From contig JAQXDE010000005.1 in assembly GCA_029251525.1 (NCBI GenBank), forward strand, positions 123,128 to 187,127: 64,000 nt of DNA, in the 5' to 3' direction. This document shows, one piece after another, positions 19,054 to 28,696 of this stretch. A program made the translations under genes and the position numbers. The DNA is from Saprospiraceae bacterium (GTDB lineage: Bacteria; Bacteroidota; Bacteroidia; Chitinophagales; Saprospiraceae). Numbering within the stretch: position 1 is the first letter of the stretch; each line of letters starts with the position of its first letter. Under the pieces are notes generated by a model, which was given only the letters and a program-made list of their open reading frames with translations, searched no databases and had not been told where the DNA came from.

Positions 19054-19061
19054 TAACTTTG
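19054..19061 (+). promoter_or_regulatory. Bacteroidota -7 promoter element
   Basis: TAACTTTG, a perfect TAnnTTTG, ends 8 nt before the ATG of the DUF4271 gene; the transcript would be nearly leaderless. Confidence 0.55.
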
Positions 19062-19069
19062 CAACTAAT

Positions 19070-20014
19070 ATGAGTTTTATTAGAAAAATAAATATTGTAA
19101 CTACTTTATTCCTTTTGTTAGGGAGTATGCAATTGATTGGTCAAAGTGGAACTAATCCCTTTGAATTGAAACATCGTCTAGATAAGAAAGCTAATGTAGT
19201 AGAACCAAGTAGCAGTAGCAACGTTGTAGTAAATGAATTAGATGATGGTATTCAAAATCCATTCAATATAATTCGTTCCCCTAATAAAAACATTCCTGAT
19301 GTTGTGCTCTCTAGTAAAGAAAGTATTCCGACAGAGGAATCTACCATAACAGCACTTGCCGACGATAAAAATTTCCGATTTTCTTTGACCTTGGTAATGT
19401 TAATTTCTTTAGCGATGAGTTTGAGTATTTATCGAGCACAAATTAAAAAAGCTTATCACGCATTCACTAATGAGAATGTTATGCAAATGTTACATCGAGA
19501 GAAAGGGACAGTAGCCTATGTGCCTTATTATATTTTATATGGCCTATTTTTATTCAATCTTGGAATATTTATTTATCTGCTATTTAGATTTTATGAATTG
19601 ACTCCAGACACCTCTAGCTTTGATCTGTTAACGATGTCAGTAGGTACTGTTTCAGTTTTAGTTTTTTTAAAACATCTAGCCCTAAAAATTCTTGGTTGGG
19701 TTTTTCCTATTCAAAAAGAAATAAGCATTTATAGTTTAACAATTACTGTTTTTGGCATTATTCTAAGCATTATTTTATTTGTAGCAAATGTTATTATAGC
19801 TTACGCTCCTCCTCAAATAATTCCCATTGCCATAAATCTTTCTCTTATTATTATTGGGATAGTTTACTTTTTTCGCAGTATTCGAGGACTATTCCTAGCA
19901 TCAAAGTTTTTAAATCGTAATAAATTTCATTTTTTTATATACCTTTGTGGCGTCGAAATAGCCCCTGTCTTGATTCTGTTGAAAATAGCAATGAGCGGGA
20001 CAGGAATTCAATAA
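19070..20014 (+). CDS. DUF4271-family membrane protein
   Basis: 314 residues: a signal-like N-terminus (to about 25, LIGQ), a polar region of about 80 residues containing two copies of an NPF motif (TNPFELKH, QNPFNII), then about seven membrane helices from residue 105 on. Pairing directly upstream of hemD is a known Bacteroidota arrangement for DUF4271 proteins; whether they act in haem synthesis is unknown. The gap to hemD is 71 bp and no terminator is visible between them, so they are probably co-transcribed. Confidence 0.8.
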   Translation: MSFIRKINIVTTLFLLLGSMQLIGQSGTNPFELKHRLDKKANVVEPSSSSNVVVNELDDGIQNPFNIIRSPNKNIPDVVLSSKESIPTEESTITALADDKNFRFSLTLVMLISLAMSLSIYRAQIKKAYHAFTNENVMQMLHREKGTVAYVPYYILYGLFLFNLGIFIYLLFRFYELTPDTSSFDLLTMSVGTVSVLVFLKHLALKILGWVFPIQKEISIYSLTITVFGIILSIILFVANVIIAYAPPQIIPIAINLSLIIIGIVYFFRSIRGLFLASKFLNRNKFHFFIYLCGVEIAPVLILLKIAMSGTGIQ

Positions 20015-20085
20015 GTTTTTAAGGGATTATGACGCCTTCTTTTTAGAGAAAAGAAGATAATTTCTAAATGCAAAAACAATTTTGA

Positions 20086-20865
20086 ATGTCATCAAATAGT
20101 AAAGCAAAGGGAGAGACTTTTCGTAAGATCAAAAGTATTTTGATCTCACAGCCTAAACCTGAACGATCGCCTTATTACGAATTGGAAGAGAAATACGGTC
20201 TACAAATAGATTGGCGCCAATTCATCCAAGTTGAACCAGTAACTGAAAAAGAATTTCGAAAAACTCGAATCCGTCCGGATGAGTTTACTGCAATTATTTT
20301 TACAGCAAAAGGTGCAGTTGATCATTTCTTCCGAATGTGTGAAGAAATGAGAATCAAGATGCCACAAGACACCAAATATTTTTGTTTGTCTGAGGCAATA
20401 GCCAATTATTTACAAAAGTTTATTGTTTACAGGAAACGTAAAGTTTTCGCAGGTAAACGGTTGATTCAAGATTTGAAACCCTCTTTTATGAAGCATAAGG
20501 ATAATGAAAAGTTCCTTTTGCCTTGTTCAAATTTAGGTGCAAAAAAGGTAGTTGATTTCTTAGAAAAAAATGAGATCAATTATCAAGATGCCATGATGTA
20601 CCGGACGGTAAGCGCAGATTTGTCTGATTTAGAGGATGTGACTTACGATGTGTTGGTATTTTTTAGTCCATTGGGAATAAATTCCCTTTATGAAAATTTT
20701 CCGGATTTCAAACAAAAGAATACTAGAATGGCGATTTATGGTAGTGCTACCCAAAAAGCAGTTGAAGATAAAGGGTTAACTATAAATATACCTGCACCTG
20801 CGCCTGATACGCCTTCTATGACTATGGCATTGAAAAAATACCTAGAAATTTCAAATAAAAAATAA
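20086..20865 (+). CDS. hemD: Uroporphyrinogen-III synthase (HemD)
   Basis: 259 residues, close to the family's usual length. It converts hydroxymethylbilane to uroporphyrinogen III, the step after HemC, whose gene is also in this window (32386-33288). Two-lobe HemD features are visible: TAIIFTAKGAVDHFF (lobe 1), CLSEAIANYLQKF, LPCSNLGAKKVVDFLEKN, and the C-terminal YDVLVFFSPLGINSLYENF and AIYGSATQKAVEDKG. Sequence conservation in this family is low; the downstream position after DUF4271 supports the call. A strong hairpin follows. Confidence 0.85.
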   Translation: MSSNSKAKGETFRKIKSILISQPKPERSPYYELEEKYGLQIDWRQFIQVEPVTEKEFRKTRIRPDEFTAIIFTAKGAVDHFFRMCEEMRIKMPQDTKYFCLSEAIANYLQKFIVYRKRKVFAGKRLIQDLKPSFMKHKDNEKFLLPCSNLGAKKVVDFLEKNEINYQDAMMYRTVSADLSDLEDVTYDVLVFFSPLGINSLYENFPDFKQKNTRMAIYGSATQKAVEDKGLTINIPAPAPDTPSMTMALKKYLEISNKK

Positions 20866-20906
20866 ATATTTAACAGTTAATGCCTACGCATAAACTGTAA
20901 ATTTAT

Positions 20907-20940
20907 GAGCGGTGATTTTCATTCTGGAAAATCACCGCTC
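20907..20940 (+). terminator. Strong hairpin after hemD
   Basis: A 14-bp perfect stem, GAGCGGTGATTTTC (20907-20920) with its complement at 20927-20940, loop 6 nt. The tail is TTCTAATTGTT, only moderately T-rich. Confidence 0.7.
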
Positions 20941-21013
20941 TTCTAATTGTTCGCCGATATCACGTTAATTCATGAATAAAATCAACGTTAATAATCTTCT
21001 TGAAAATTTTTCT

Positions 21014-21610
21014 TTAATGATATCGAGGTGTTACTACTTTCTCAATATTATCTCTTTTAATATCGCAAATTGGAATTTGGTCAAGTAGCTCAACATCAGT
21101 CCCTTGGTTTCGGTTATATTTTATCCTAATCCTCTTTAAGTAGTCGTCATTTTCTTATTGCCTTGCATGAATTATTTTTTAATCAACTCACTCAGTTTAG
21201 TTCTTTTAATTTGAAATTGAGAGTCACTAACAAGAGATAAATTCAATAGTGGATTCAAATTTCAAGTATCATTTCGTGCCATTGCGATAAATTTTTCATT
21301 TCAATAAACATTCATTTAATCCAAATTTCTCCAGCCAATAATTTTTCCGGGCAAGAATAAGTATTTTTCATTTTTGTGTTTATTTGTTAAGTTATTTAAG
21401 TTTGTGAAGGGGAAATTATTCACTTGATTTATCGTCTTCTGGGAGACTCATCTTTTGATGGTATAAAGCAATCTCTGCATTCAATTCTGTTGGATCCAAA
21501 TAGCGCTTGGTTGCTATTATTTTATCGTCTTCCCATTCATTGCCATCAGCAGTAAAAAGTATGTTTCTGAGAACCAAAATTTGTATACAAATTATATAAA
21601 TAGGTTAATT
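21014..21610 (-). pseudogene. Decayed coding region, origin unrecognised
   Basis: On the minus strand several fragments read as normal protein but are broken. From high to low coordinates: LRNILFTADGNEWEDDK... to a stop at 21416, with no start codon; WLEKFGLNECLL, then in another frame KFIAMARNDT, an in-frame TGA (21262-21264), and NLNPLLNLSLVSDSQFQIKR... to a stop at 21172; and YLKRIRIKYNRNQ...VVTPRYH to a stop at 21014. Composition and codon use look like the neighbouring genes, not random A/T-rich DNA. I do not recognise the family and cannot say whether it was one gene or several. Confidence 0.5.
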
Positions 21611-21667
21611 TATTTTAAATTCATTTTACTCACTTTTTCGGTCATCTAAAGCCGACCAAATTTAATT

Positions 21668-22279
21668 ATGATAGATAACATTCGAAAAAAATTAGAAAAA
21701 ACACTTCCCGGCAGAATCGCTCAATTAAATATGGCACCCGCTCTCCGGCAACATTACAAAGGTGCACCTGATGACGCTATTGTCGCTTGTGTTTTAGTAT
21801 TATTGTTTCCAAAAAATGACGATTGGCATTTTACATTAATTCAAAGAATGCCTCACGAAAAAGATCGCCACAGTGGTCAAATTAGTTTCCCAGGTGGAAG
21901 ATTGGAAGATGACGATGATTCATTTGTGGCAGGTGCATTGCGAGAGGTGGAAGAAGAAGTTGGAATCTCTAGAGATGAAATAAATGTATTAGGCCGATTG
22001 ACCGAATTATATATTCCTGTGAGTAACTTTTTAGTACATCCATTTGTAGGTTTTTTGGAAAAGCTGCCTGAGTTTATTCCCCAACCTTCAGAGGTTGATA
22101 ATATTTTAGAAATTCCAATTAAGGAATTAAATAAAAATGAAAATAAAAAAACTAAAGATATGAAAGGTGGGGAAAACATAGTTTTAAAAAATGTTCCCTA
22201 TTTTGATTTTGATGGAAAAGTAGTTTGGGGAGCGACGGCAATGATGTTGAGTGAGTTTGAAAGGGTAGTTTTTGGATAG
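21668..22279 (+). CDS. Nudix hydrolase, CoA pyrophosphatase (NudL) type
   Basis: 203 residues. The Nudix box is complete (GGRLEDDDDSFVAGALREVEEEVGI, split here only by reading), and it is preceded by the CoA-pyrophosphatase signature region HSGQISFPGG. Members cleave CoA and acyl-CoA to phosphopantetheine and 3',5'-ADP. Its stop codon (22277-22279) directly abuts the stop of the convergent glycosyltransferase gene, with no base between. Confidence 0.88.
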   Translation: MIDNIRKKLEKTLPGRIAQLNMAPALRQHYKGAPDDAIVACVLVLLFPKNDDWHFTLIQRMPHEKDRHSGQISFPGGRLEDDDDSFVAGALREVEEEVGISRDEINVLGRLTELYIPVSNFLVHPFVGFLEKLPEFIPQPSEVDNILEIPIKELNKNENKKTKDMKGGENIVLKNVPYFDFDGKVVWGATAMMLSEFERVVFG

Positions 22280-23728
22280 TTATTTTTTTCTTAAGATACA
22301 AAATTCATTTTCTCTTGAGATTGGAATGTACTCAAGAAAAAGGGTGGGAGGAAGTAGTTTTTGATCTTCTTTTCTAAGGATAATTAAATCTGATTTTTCT
22401 ATTTCAAAGTTGAATTTAGAAATATTATTTTCGAAAAATTGGTTTGGATTACAATGGTATAATTCAAGAATTAGTGATTGGCTAGGATGAGGAATAAGGT
22501 TTATTACTCTTTTCGCTTCGGCTAAATTGGTTTGATTTGTTTCAATTATTTTTGATTTTTCATCAAATGAATTAAACATATTGATTTGACGAAATAATGT
22601 AAACACCAATGTTCCAAAAAAGATATATTTGAAAAAAGGAAATTGTTTTTTTAGTAAAAAAACAATTTCATAAGTAAGGATGGCAATAAAAGGAAGTGCA
22701 GGTGCTAAATACCAATGATGTTGAAGATTAGCAAAGCTTTGGAATAAAATTAAAGGTGTAGTCCAACATATAGAAATTAAAATTAACGGTGATTTAAGTT
22801 TTGAAAAAATCTGTTCAATATTTGTTTTTTTTAATAAATAAGAAAGTAAGACTCCTAATATACCTAGATAGAAAAAGTAATTCCATAAATTAAATCGAGT
22901 ATCCAAATATGAAAAGAAAAATAATTTGGAAGGCAAATCATTTGGATCGACGAACTCAGGATTCGAAAATCGCTCAGCTAAGTCATAAAAAATAATTGAT
23001 GTAAAATCATTGTTTTTTAATTCACTGTTTTCGGGAAATGAAATGCCATATTGTGTTTTTATCCAAAGCCATCCAATTGGGAAAAGTAAAAATAAAATTA
23101 ATGCTAGGTAAGTTATTTTTTTAGAGAAAAGGAATTGAAGTTTTTGGGTAAAAAAAGAAAATAACAAAATACTAGGGGCAAAAACCATCATTGCGAATCC
23201 TTTGGTCAAAAATGCTAGGCCGAAAAACAATGCAGAGAATAAAATGTTGACTTCTTTTGTAGTTCCTAGAAATTTTAGAAAAAAGAAAGTTCCTCCCATT
23301 AAAAAAGTTACCAGCATAGCATCTGTGTCTCCGGTTCTTCCTACATGATATCCAATCCAACCTTTGACAGTAACTAAAATTAAACAGGTGAAAAATGCAA
23401 ATTGCTCAGATTGGTGAAGTCTAATAATTTTATATAAAAAGAAAAATGCTAAAATAATTGCTAAAGCGGATGGGATTCGTAAAGCTAGTTCATTAGTACC
23501 AAAAATGGTATAACTAAGGGCAATAGCCCAAATTGTTAATGGAGGTTTAATATTCCAATCGTCAGGTTGACCTTTAAAGTGCAAGTTGACCCAATCTCCA
23601 TTTTGCAACATTTCGATGGCATTAATTCCATGGCGAGATTCGTCCCAATCTTGAATTAAATGATCCCCTAATCGAAAAAAAGCGAAAAAAGAAACAATCA
23701 TTAGAAGGAGAAGTAAGGTTTTATACAT
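22280..23728 (-). CDS. GT39/ArnT-like membrane glycosyltransferase
   Basis: 482 residues, about eleven membrane helices, and a short soluble C-terminal part. The first periplasmic loop has DWDESRHGINAIEMLQNGDW, the Asp-Glu pattern of the ArnT/PMT family that uses polyprenyl-linked sugars, then KPPLTIW and FGTNELALRIPSAL, also typical. Likely modifies lipid A, a lipid or a protein with a sugar on the periplasmic side; the acceptor is unknown. Single gene, convergent with the Nudix gene without a gap. Confidence 0.82.
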   Translation of the reverse strand: MYKTLLLLLMIVSFFAFFRLGDHLIQDWDESRHGINAIEMLQNGDWVNLHFKGQPDDWNIKPPLTIWAIALSYTIFGTNELALRIPSALAIILAFFFLYKIIRLHQSEQFAFFTCLILVTVKGWIGYHVGRTGDTDAMLVTFLMGGTFFFLKFLGTTKEVNILFSALFFGLAFLTKGFAMMVFAPSILLFSFFTQKLQFLFSKKITYLALILFLLFPIGWLWIKTQYGISFPENSELKNNDFTSIIFYDLAERFSNPEFVDPNDLPSKLFFFSYLDTRFNLWNYFFYLGILGVLLSYLLKKTNIEQIFSKLKSPLILISICWTTPLILFQSFANLQHHWYLAPALPFIAILTYEIVFLLKKQFPFFKYIFFGTLVFTLFRQINMFNSFDEKSKIIETNQTNLAEAKRVINLIPHPSQSLILELYHCNPNQFFENNISKFNFEIEKSDLIILRKEDQKLLPPTLFLEYIPISRENEFCILRKK

Positions 23729-23981
23729 GATCTTAGAGATAAAATCTTAATTAGGGTAAAATATAGTTTTGTGAAATTTACTAGAAGTAAAGTAATATGT
23801 TTTGGCGAGAAACTAAATAAAACGATGAAAAGGGAGGAGTATTTTTTAGATAATCGATAACTATTTCCATGGTTTTCTAGCTGTTTCAAAAGCAAAAAAG
23901 CGTAATTTTGTGTCACTTTCATTTTGAATCAGAGCCCTTTTGGAACAAAAGTTAAAAAAGGATTAATAACCAAATATATTT

Positions 23982-26900
23982 ATGGAAAAAATACTTCCCT
24001 ACCAGCCGAAAAATAAAATCCGAATTGTTACAGCGGGATCGTTATTTGATGGGCATGATGCAGCTATCAATATTATGCGTCGAATATTACAGAGCAGTGG
24101 CGCTGAAATTATACACCTTGGACACAATCGATCTGTGCAAGAAATTGTCAATACTGCGATTCAGGAAGATGTGCAGGGAATTGCTTTGACATCTTACCAA
24201 GGTGGTCATAATGAATTTTTTAAATATATGTATGATTTGCTACAAGAGCAAGGTGCTGGACATGTGAAAATTTATGGAGGTGGAGGTGGAACTATTTTAC
24301 CGACTGAGATTGACATGTTGCATAAACATGGGATCACTCGAATTTATTCCCCAGATGATGGGCGGGAGATGGGTTTGCAGGGAATGATTAATGATATGTT
24401 GGAAGGATGTGATTTTCCAGTTGGAATTAACTTGAACGGAGAGGTAAAGAAATTTTCGGAAAAAGATCCTCATGCAATTGCTCGAATGATTTCAGCAGTA
24501 GAGAATTTCCCAGAGGAAAATAAAGAATGGCTCAATCAGATTAATAAAGAAAATGAAACGAAAACAATTCCAGTTCTAGGAATTACAGGAACAGGAGGTG
24601 CAGGAAAATCTAGTTTGGTAGATGAGTTAGTCCGAAGATATTTGATGGATTTTGAGGATAAAACAATTGCCATAGTTTCAGTTGATCCATCAAAAAGAAA
24701 AACAGGTGGAGCATTGTTAGGAGATCGAATTCGAATGAATGCAATTAACCAAGGTCGAGTTTATATGCGTTCATTGGCAACGCGTCAATCGAACTTAGCG
24801 TTGTCGAAGCATGTGCAATCTGCGGTTGATATTTTGAAAGGGGCAAACTTCGATTTAATCATTTTGGAGACTTCTGGAATTGGTCAATCTGATACTGAAA
24901 TTGTTGATCATTCAGATGTGGCGATGTATGTGATGACACCTGAGTATGGAGCAGCAACGCAATTGGAAAAAATTGACATGCTAGATTTTGCTGACATTAT
25001 CGCGATTAATAAATTTGACAAAAGAGGCGCGCAAGATGCTCTTCGAGATGTGAAAAAACAGTTCCAACGTAATCATCAAATGTGGGAGACTCCTCCAACT
25101 GAGATGCCAGTTTTTGGAACGATTGCTTCTCAATTTAACGATCCAGGGACGAATGTTTTGTACAAAAAAATGATGGATACAATTGTTGAGAAAACTGGTG
25201 CTAATTTAAAGCCAAGTATTAATTTAGAGGATGGACTAAGTGAAAAGATTTATATCATTCCCCCAAATCGGACTCGATACTTATCTGAAATTTCTGAAAA
25301 TAATCGACAATATGATCGTTGGGTAGAAAAACAATGTGAGGTTGCGAGAAAGTTGTTTGGTATTAAAAATTCCATTTCAATTATTGAGAAACAAGAGGGA
25401 ATTGAAAATCGAGAAACTGTTTTAGAAGGATTAAAAAAATCATATTCAGAGTTAGAATTAGATTTGGATGGACGATGTAAAAAAATATTGGATGGTTGGA
25501 AAACAAAAAAGGCAGCATACTCAGCGGATGAATTTATGTACAAAGTCCGTAATCGAGAAATTAGAGTTCCGACATTTACAACTTCACTTTCTCATTTGAA
25601 AATCCCTAGAGTTTCGTTACCGAGGTTCAAGGATTGGGGTGAAATTTTGAAATGGGTTTTGCAAGAAAATGTGCCTGGAGAATTTCCATTTACTGCTGGA
25701 GTTTTTCCATTCAAAAGAAAAGGAGAAGACCCAACTCGAATGTTTGCGGGTGAAGGTGGGCCAGAAAGAACGAACACTCGGTTCCATTATTTGTCGGCAG
25801 ATATGCCTGCGAATCGATTATCAACGGCTTTTGATTCAGTCACGCTTTATGGAGAAAATCCAGATCATCGACCTGATATTTATGGAAAAATTGGAAACTC
25901 AGGAGTGAGTGTTTGTTGTTTAGATGATGCTAAAAAGTTGTATTCAGGATTTGATTTGTGTAATCCTTCGACTTCGGTTTCGATGACGATTAATGGACCT
26001 GCTGCAACAATTTGTGCATTTTTCATGAACGCAGCAATTGATCAACAATGTGAGGTTTACATCAAAGAAAATGGTTTGGAGCATTTGGTGGAAATTAAGC
26101 TGAAAGAGATGTATGATGATAAAAATTTGACTCGGCCAAAATATAACGGAGAAATTCCAAAAGGGAATAATGAATTAGGTTTGATGTTGTTGGGAGTGAC
26201 GGGCGATCAAATTTTAGAACCTGAAATCTATAATGAATTAAAAGTAAAAGCATTAAATGCTGTTCGGGGAACAGTTCAAGCAGATATTTTAAAAGAAGAC
26301 CAAGCACAAAATACTTGCATCTTTTCTACCGAATTTTCTTTGAAATTGATGGGTGATGTGCAGCAGTATTTTATAGAAGAAAGAGTTCGAAATTTTTATT
26401 CTGTTTCGATTTCAGGATATCATATTGCTGAGGCTGGAGCGAATCCAATCTCGCAACTAGCATTTACTTTGTCAAATGGATTTACATTTTTAGAATATTA
26501 TTTGTCTAGAGGAATGGATGTAAATGACTTTGCGCCAAACCTTTCTTTCTTCTTTTCGAATGGCGTAGATCCAGAATATGCGGTGATCGGAAGAGTTGCT
26601 CGAAGAATTTGGTCGAAGGCCTTGAAGATGAAATATGGAGCGAATGATCGTTCGCAAAAATTGAAATATCATATTCAAACTTCAGGTCGATCATTGCACG
26701 CACAAGAGATTTCGTTCAATGATATTCGAACGACTTTGCAAGCATTATATGCGATTTATGATAATTGTAATAGTCTTCATACGAATGCTTATGATGAGGC
26801 GATCACGACTCCGACAGAGGAAAGTGTTCGTCGAGCTGTTGCGATTCAGATGATTATTAATCATGAATTAGGAATGGCAAAAAATGAAAACCCATTGCAA

Positions 26901-27365
26901 GGTTCATTTATTATTGATGATTTAACAGACTTGGTGGAGGAAGCTGTTCTTTTGGAATTTGATCGAATTACTGAGAGAGGAGGAGTGCTTGGTGCGATGG
27001 AAACAATGTATCAACGAAGTAAAATTCAAGATGAAAGTTTACACTATGAGACGTTGAAACACACAGGTGAATTTCCAATTATTGGGGTGAATACTTTTTT
27101 ATCAAAAGATGGTTCACCTACAGTTATTCCTGAAGAAGTAATTCGTGCAACAGAAGAGGAGAAATTAGATCAAATTAAGACGCTCGAGAATTTACATCTA
27201 ACGGATATTGAAAAATCTGCTCAAAACCTGAAAGATTTACAACAAGCATCAATTAATAACGAGAATATTTTCGAGCACTTAATGGAGACAGTGAAAACTT
27301 GCTCCTTGGGACAAATTACCAATGCACTTTATGAAGTAGGTGGTCAATATCGAAGAAATATGTAA
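23982..27365 (+). CDS. icmF: Fused isobutyryl-CoA mutase (IcmF)
   Basis: 1127 residues with the three-part IcmF layout. Residues 12-145 are a cobalamin-binding domain with [11 protein letters not shown] (His25 as lower axial ligand) and YGGGGGTI. Residues about 195-420 are a MeaB-type G-protein chaperone with Walker [17 protein letters not shown] (200-), [16 protein letters not shown] and INKFDKRGA. From about 545 follows the acyl-CoA mutase barrel, with [10 protein letters not shown] (Phe where methylmalonyl-CoA mutase has Tyr) and [13 protein letters not shown], both features of IcmF. It interconverts isobutyryl- and n-butyryl-CoA, using adenosylcobalamin, and may accept related acyl-CoAs. 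Monocistronic, followed by a strong terminator. Confidence 0.95.
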   Translation: MEKILPYQPKNKIRIVTAGSLFDGHDAAINIMRRILQSSGAEIIHLGHNRSVQEIVNTAIQEDVQGIALTSYQGGHNEFFKYMYDLLQEQGAGHVKIYGGGGGTILPTEIDMLHKHGITRIYSPDDGREMGLQGMINDMLEGCDFPVGINLNGEVKKFSEKDPHAIARMISAVENFPEENKEWLNQINKENETKTIPVLGITGTGGAGKSSLVDELVRRYLMDFEDKTIAIVSVDPSKRKTGGALLGDRIRMNAINQGRVYMRSLATRQSNLALSKHVQSAVDILKGANFDLIILETSGIGQSDTEIVDHSDVAMYVMTPEYGAATQLEKIDMLDFADIIAINKFDKRGAQDALRDVKKQFQRNHQMWETPPTEMPVFGTIASQFNDPGTNVLYKKMMDTIVEKTGANLKPSINLEDGLSEKIYIIPPNRTRYLSEISENNRQYDRWVEKQCEVARKLFGIKNSISIIEKQEGIENRETVLEGLKKSYSELELDLDGRCKKILDGWKTKKAAYSADEFMYKVRNREIRVPTFTTSLSHLKIPRVSLPRFKDWGEILKWVLQENVPGEFPFTAGVFPFKRKGEDPTRMFAGEGGPERTNTRFHYLSADMPANRLSTAFDSVTLYGENPDHRPDIYGKIGNSGVSVCCLDDAKKLYSGFDLCNPSTSVSMTINGPAATICAFFMNAAIDQQCEVYIKENGLEHLVEIKLKEMYDDKNLTRPKYNGEIPKGNNELGLMLLGVTGDQILEPEIYNELKVKALNAVRGTVQADILKEDQAQNTCIFSTEFSLKLMGDVQQYFIEERVRNFYSVSISGYHIAEAGANPISQLAFTLSNGFTFLEYYLSRGMDVNDFAPNLSFFFSNGVDPEYAVIGRVARRIWSKALKMKYGANDRSQKLKYHIQTSGRSLHAQEISFNDIRTTLQALYAIYDNCNSLHTNAYDEAITTPTEESVRRAVAIQMIINHELGMAKNENPLQGSFIIDDLTDLVEEAVLLEFDRITERGGVLGAMETMYQRSKIQDESLHYETLKHTGEFPIIGVNTFLSKDGSPTVIPEEVIRATEEEKLDQIKTLENLHLTDIEKSAQNLKDLQQASINNENIFEHLMETVKTCSLGQITNALYEVGGQYRRNM

Positions 27366-27380
27366 TCTATACTTCAGATA

Positions 27381-27420
27381 AAAAAACCGCAAAATGTAAT
27401 TATTCATTTTGCGGTTTTTT
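27381..27420. terminator. Bidirectional terminator between icmF and the protease gene
   Basis: A 16-bp perfect stem, AAAAAACCGCAAAATG (27381-27396) with its complement at 27405-27420. A-run before and T-run after make it work on both strands, serving the convergent genes. Confidence 0.9.
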
Positions 27421-27425
27421 GAGAT

Positions 27426-28445
27426 TTAATTTTTTAATTCAGCAGGAATAACTTTGATTTTTTCCTTCCTTCCTTTTCTTAATACCTCTAGTTCAGTTGT
27501 TTGGCCAATTGATTCTTCATCCAATAATTTATGTAAGTCATCTATGGAATTTATCTTGGCGGTGTTTAGTCCAATAATGATATCACCATTTTGTAGTTCA
27601 GAGTTATAGGCAGCAGATTTATTCTCAATTTGTTGAACTTGCACACCTGATTTTACTTCTAGTTGAAAACGTTGAATTACTCTCGAGTTAAATCGAACAG
27701 TCTGACCAGCGATACCAATTATCCCTCTTCGTACTTTCCCATCAAAAATTAATTTACCAACAATATATTCAGCTAAGTTGGAGGTAACAGCAAAACAAAG
27801 TCCCTGCCCCGAGGCAATAATCGCTGTATTTACGCCTATCACTTCTCCAAAAGAATTTAGTAACGGACCACCAGAGTTTCCTGGATTTAGTGCAGCATCA
27901 GTTTGAATTACGTCATCAATTAAACGCTGACTTTCTGTTCGTAATGTTCTACCTAATGCACTCACTACACCTGCCGTAAGGGTATATTGAAAACCAAAGG
28001 GATTTCCAATAGCAATCGCCAACTGTCCAACTTGTAAAGCGTCTGAGTTACCAAATTTTATAAAAGAAAGGTTTTCAGCGTTGATTTGTAAAACAGCTAT
28101 ATCGGTTGCAGGATCATCCCCAATAAGTTGGGCTGAAAATTGCCTACCGTCTTGTAAATTGACTGTTATTTTTTCAGCACTTTTAATTACATGGCTGTTG
28201 GTTACAATAAATCCATCACTTGAAATAATAAAACCAGACCCCGTTCCAAATGAATTTTGTGGTTTTCGGGTTTGTTGTTTTTGTGTCGTAGGGTTTTTCT
28301 TTACTTGAATTTGAACTACAGCATCACTCGTTTTTTTCGCAACGCTAATTACAGTCTGGGAATAAGCATCGAGCAATTGTCCATCGTTATGCGAAGTTTT
28401 AAAGGGATGTTGGGGAGTATTTGGGTCTGAACTGAAATCTACCAT
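27426..28445 (-). CDS. HtrA/DegP-family serine protease without signal peptide
   Basis: 339 residues: an N-terminal polar segment (1-30), a trypsin-like S1C domain (about 30-225) with the complete triad His85 (TNSHVI), Asp115 (TDIAVL) and Ser191 (GNSGGPL), and a single PDZ domain (about 240-335, LQNGDIIIGLNTAKI). The family usually acts in protein quality control in the periplasm, but the N-terminus MVDFSSDPNTPQHPF has no hydrophobic stretch, and no upstream extension with one is visible. This suggests a cytoplasmic HtrA-like enzyme. Single gene. Confidence 0.9.
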   Translation of the reverse strand: MVDFSSDPNTPQHPFKTSHNDGQLLDAYSQTVISVAKKTSDAVVQIQVKKNPTTQKQQTRKPQNSFGTGSGFIISSDGFIVTNSHVIKSAEKITVNLQDGRQFSAQLIGDDPATDIAVLQINAENLSFIKFGNSDALQVGQLAIAIGNPFGFQYTLTAGVVSALGRTLRTESQRLIDDVIQTDAALNPGNSGGPLLNSFGEVIGVNTAIIASGQGLCFAVTSNLAEYIVGKLIFDGKVRRGIIGIAGQTVRFNSRVIQRFQLEVKSGVQVQQIENKSAAYNSELQNGDIIIGLNTAKINSIDDLHKLLDEESIGQTTELEVLRKGRKEKIKVIPAELKN

Positions 28446-28623
28446 GTTTGTATTTTTTTAAGTCATCCTGCTTAATATAAAGCGCTATGATGGGAGATTG
28501 CATAAAGCATTCCAAATAAAAAAATCACTTTTTTTGACAGGAAACGTGTAAGTGTCTATCATTCTGACAGTCTGTAATTCTATGGGTCTGACATTTTAGG
28601 GGGGAGTAAATAGGTTAGATACA

Positions 28624-28670
28624 CTAAAAAAGAGGGATTTAATTCATTGATTGCCAATAAATTAAGCCCC
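28624..28670 (-). terminator. Hairpin terminator on the minus strand
   Basis: On the minus strand GGGGCTTAATT pairs with AATTAAATCCC (one bulge), followed by TCTTTTTT. It lies 27 nt after the stop codon of the FG-GAP protein gene. Confidence 0.65.
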
Positions 28671-28696
28671 TTTGTGTTTGCTTTTGAAAGTATTTT

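Noticed and set aside
23701..23922. A 73-residue minus-strand open frame before the GT39 gene
   Set aside because: Overlaps the glycosyltransferase start in another frame and has no recognisable features.
28530..28610. Repeated TCTGACA-like words before the HtrA gene
   Set aside because: Only two or three imperfect copies with irregular spacing; not enough for an operator or CRISPR-like array.
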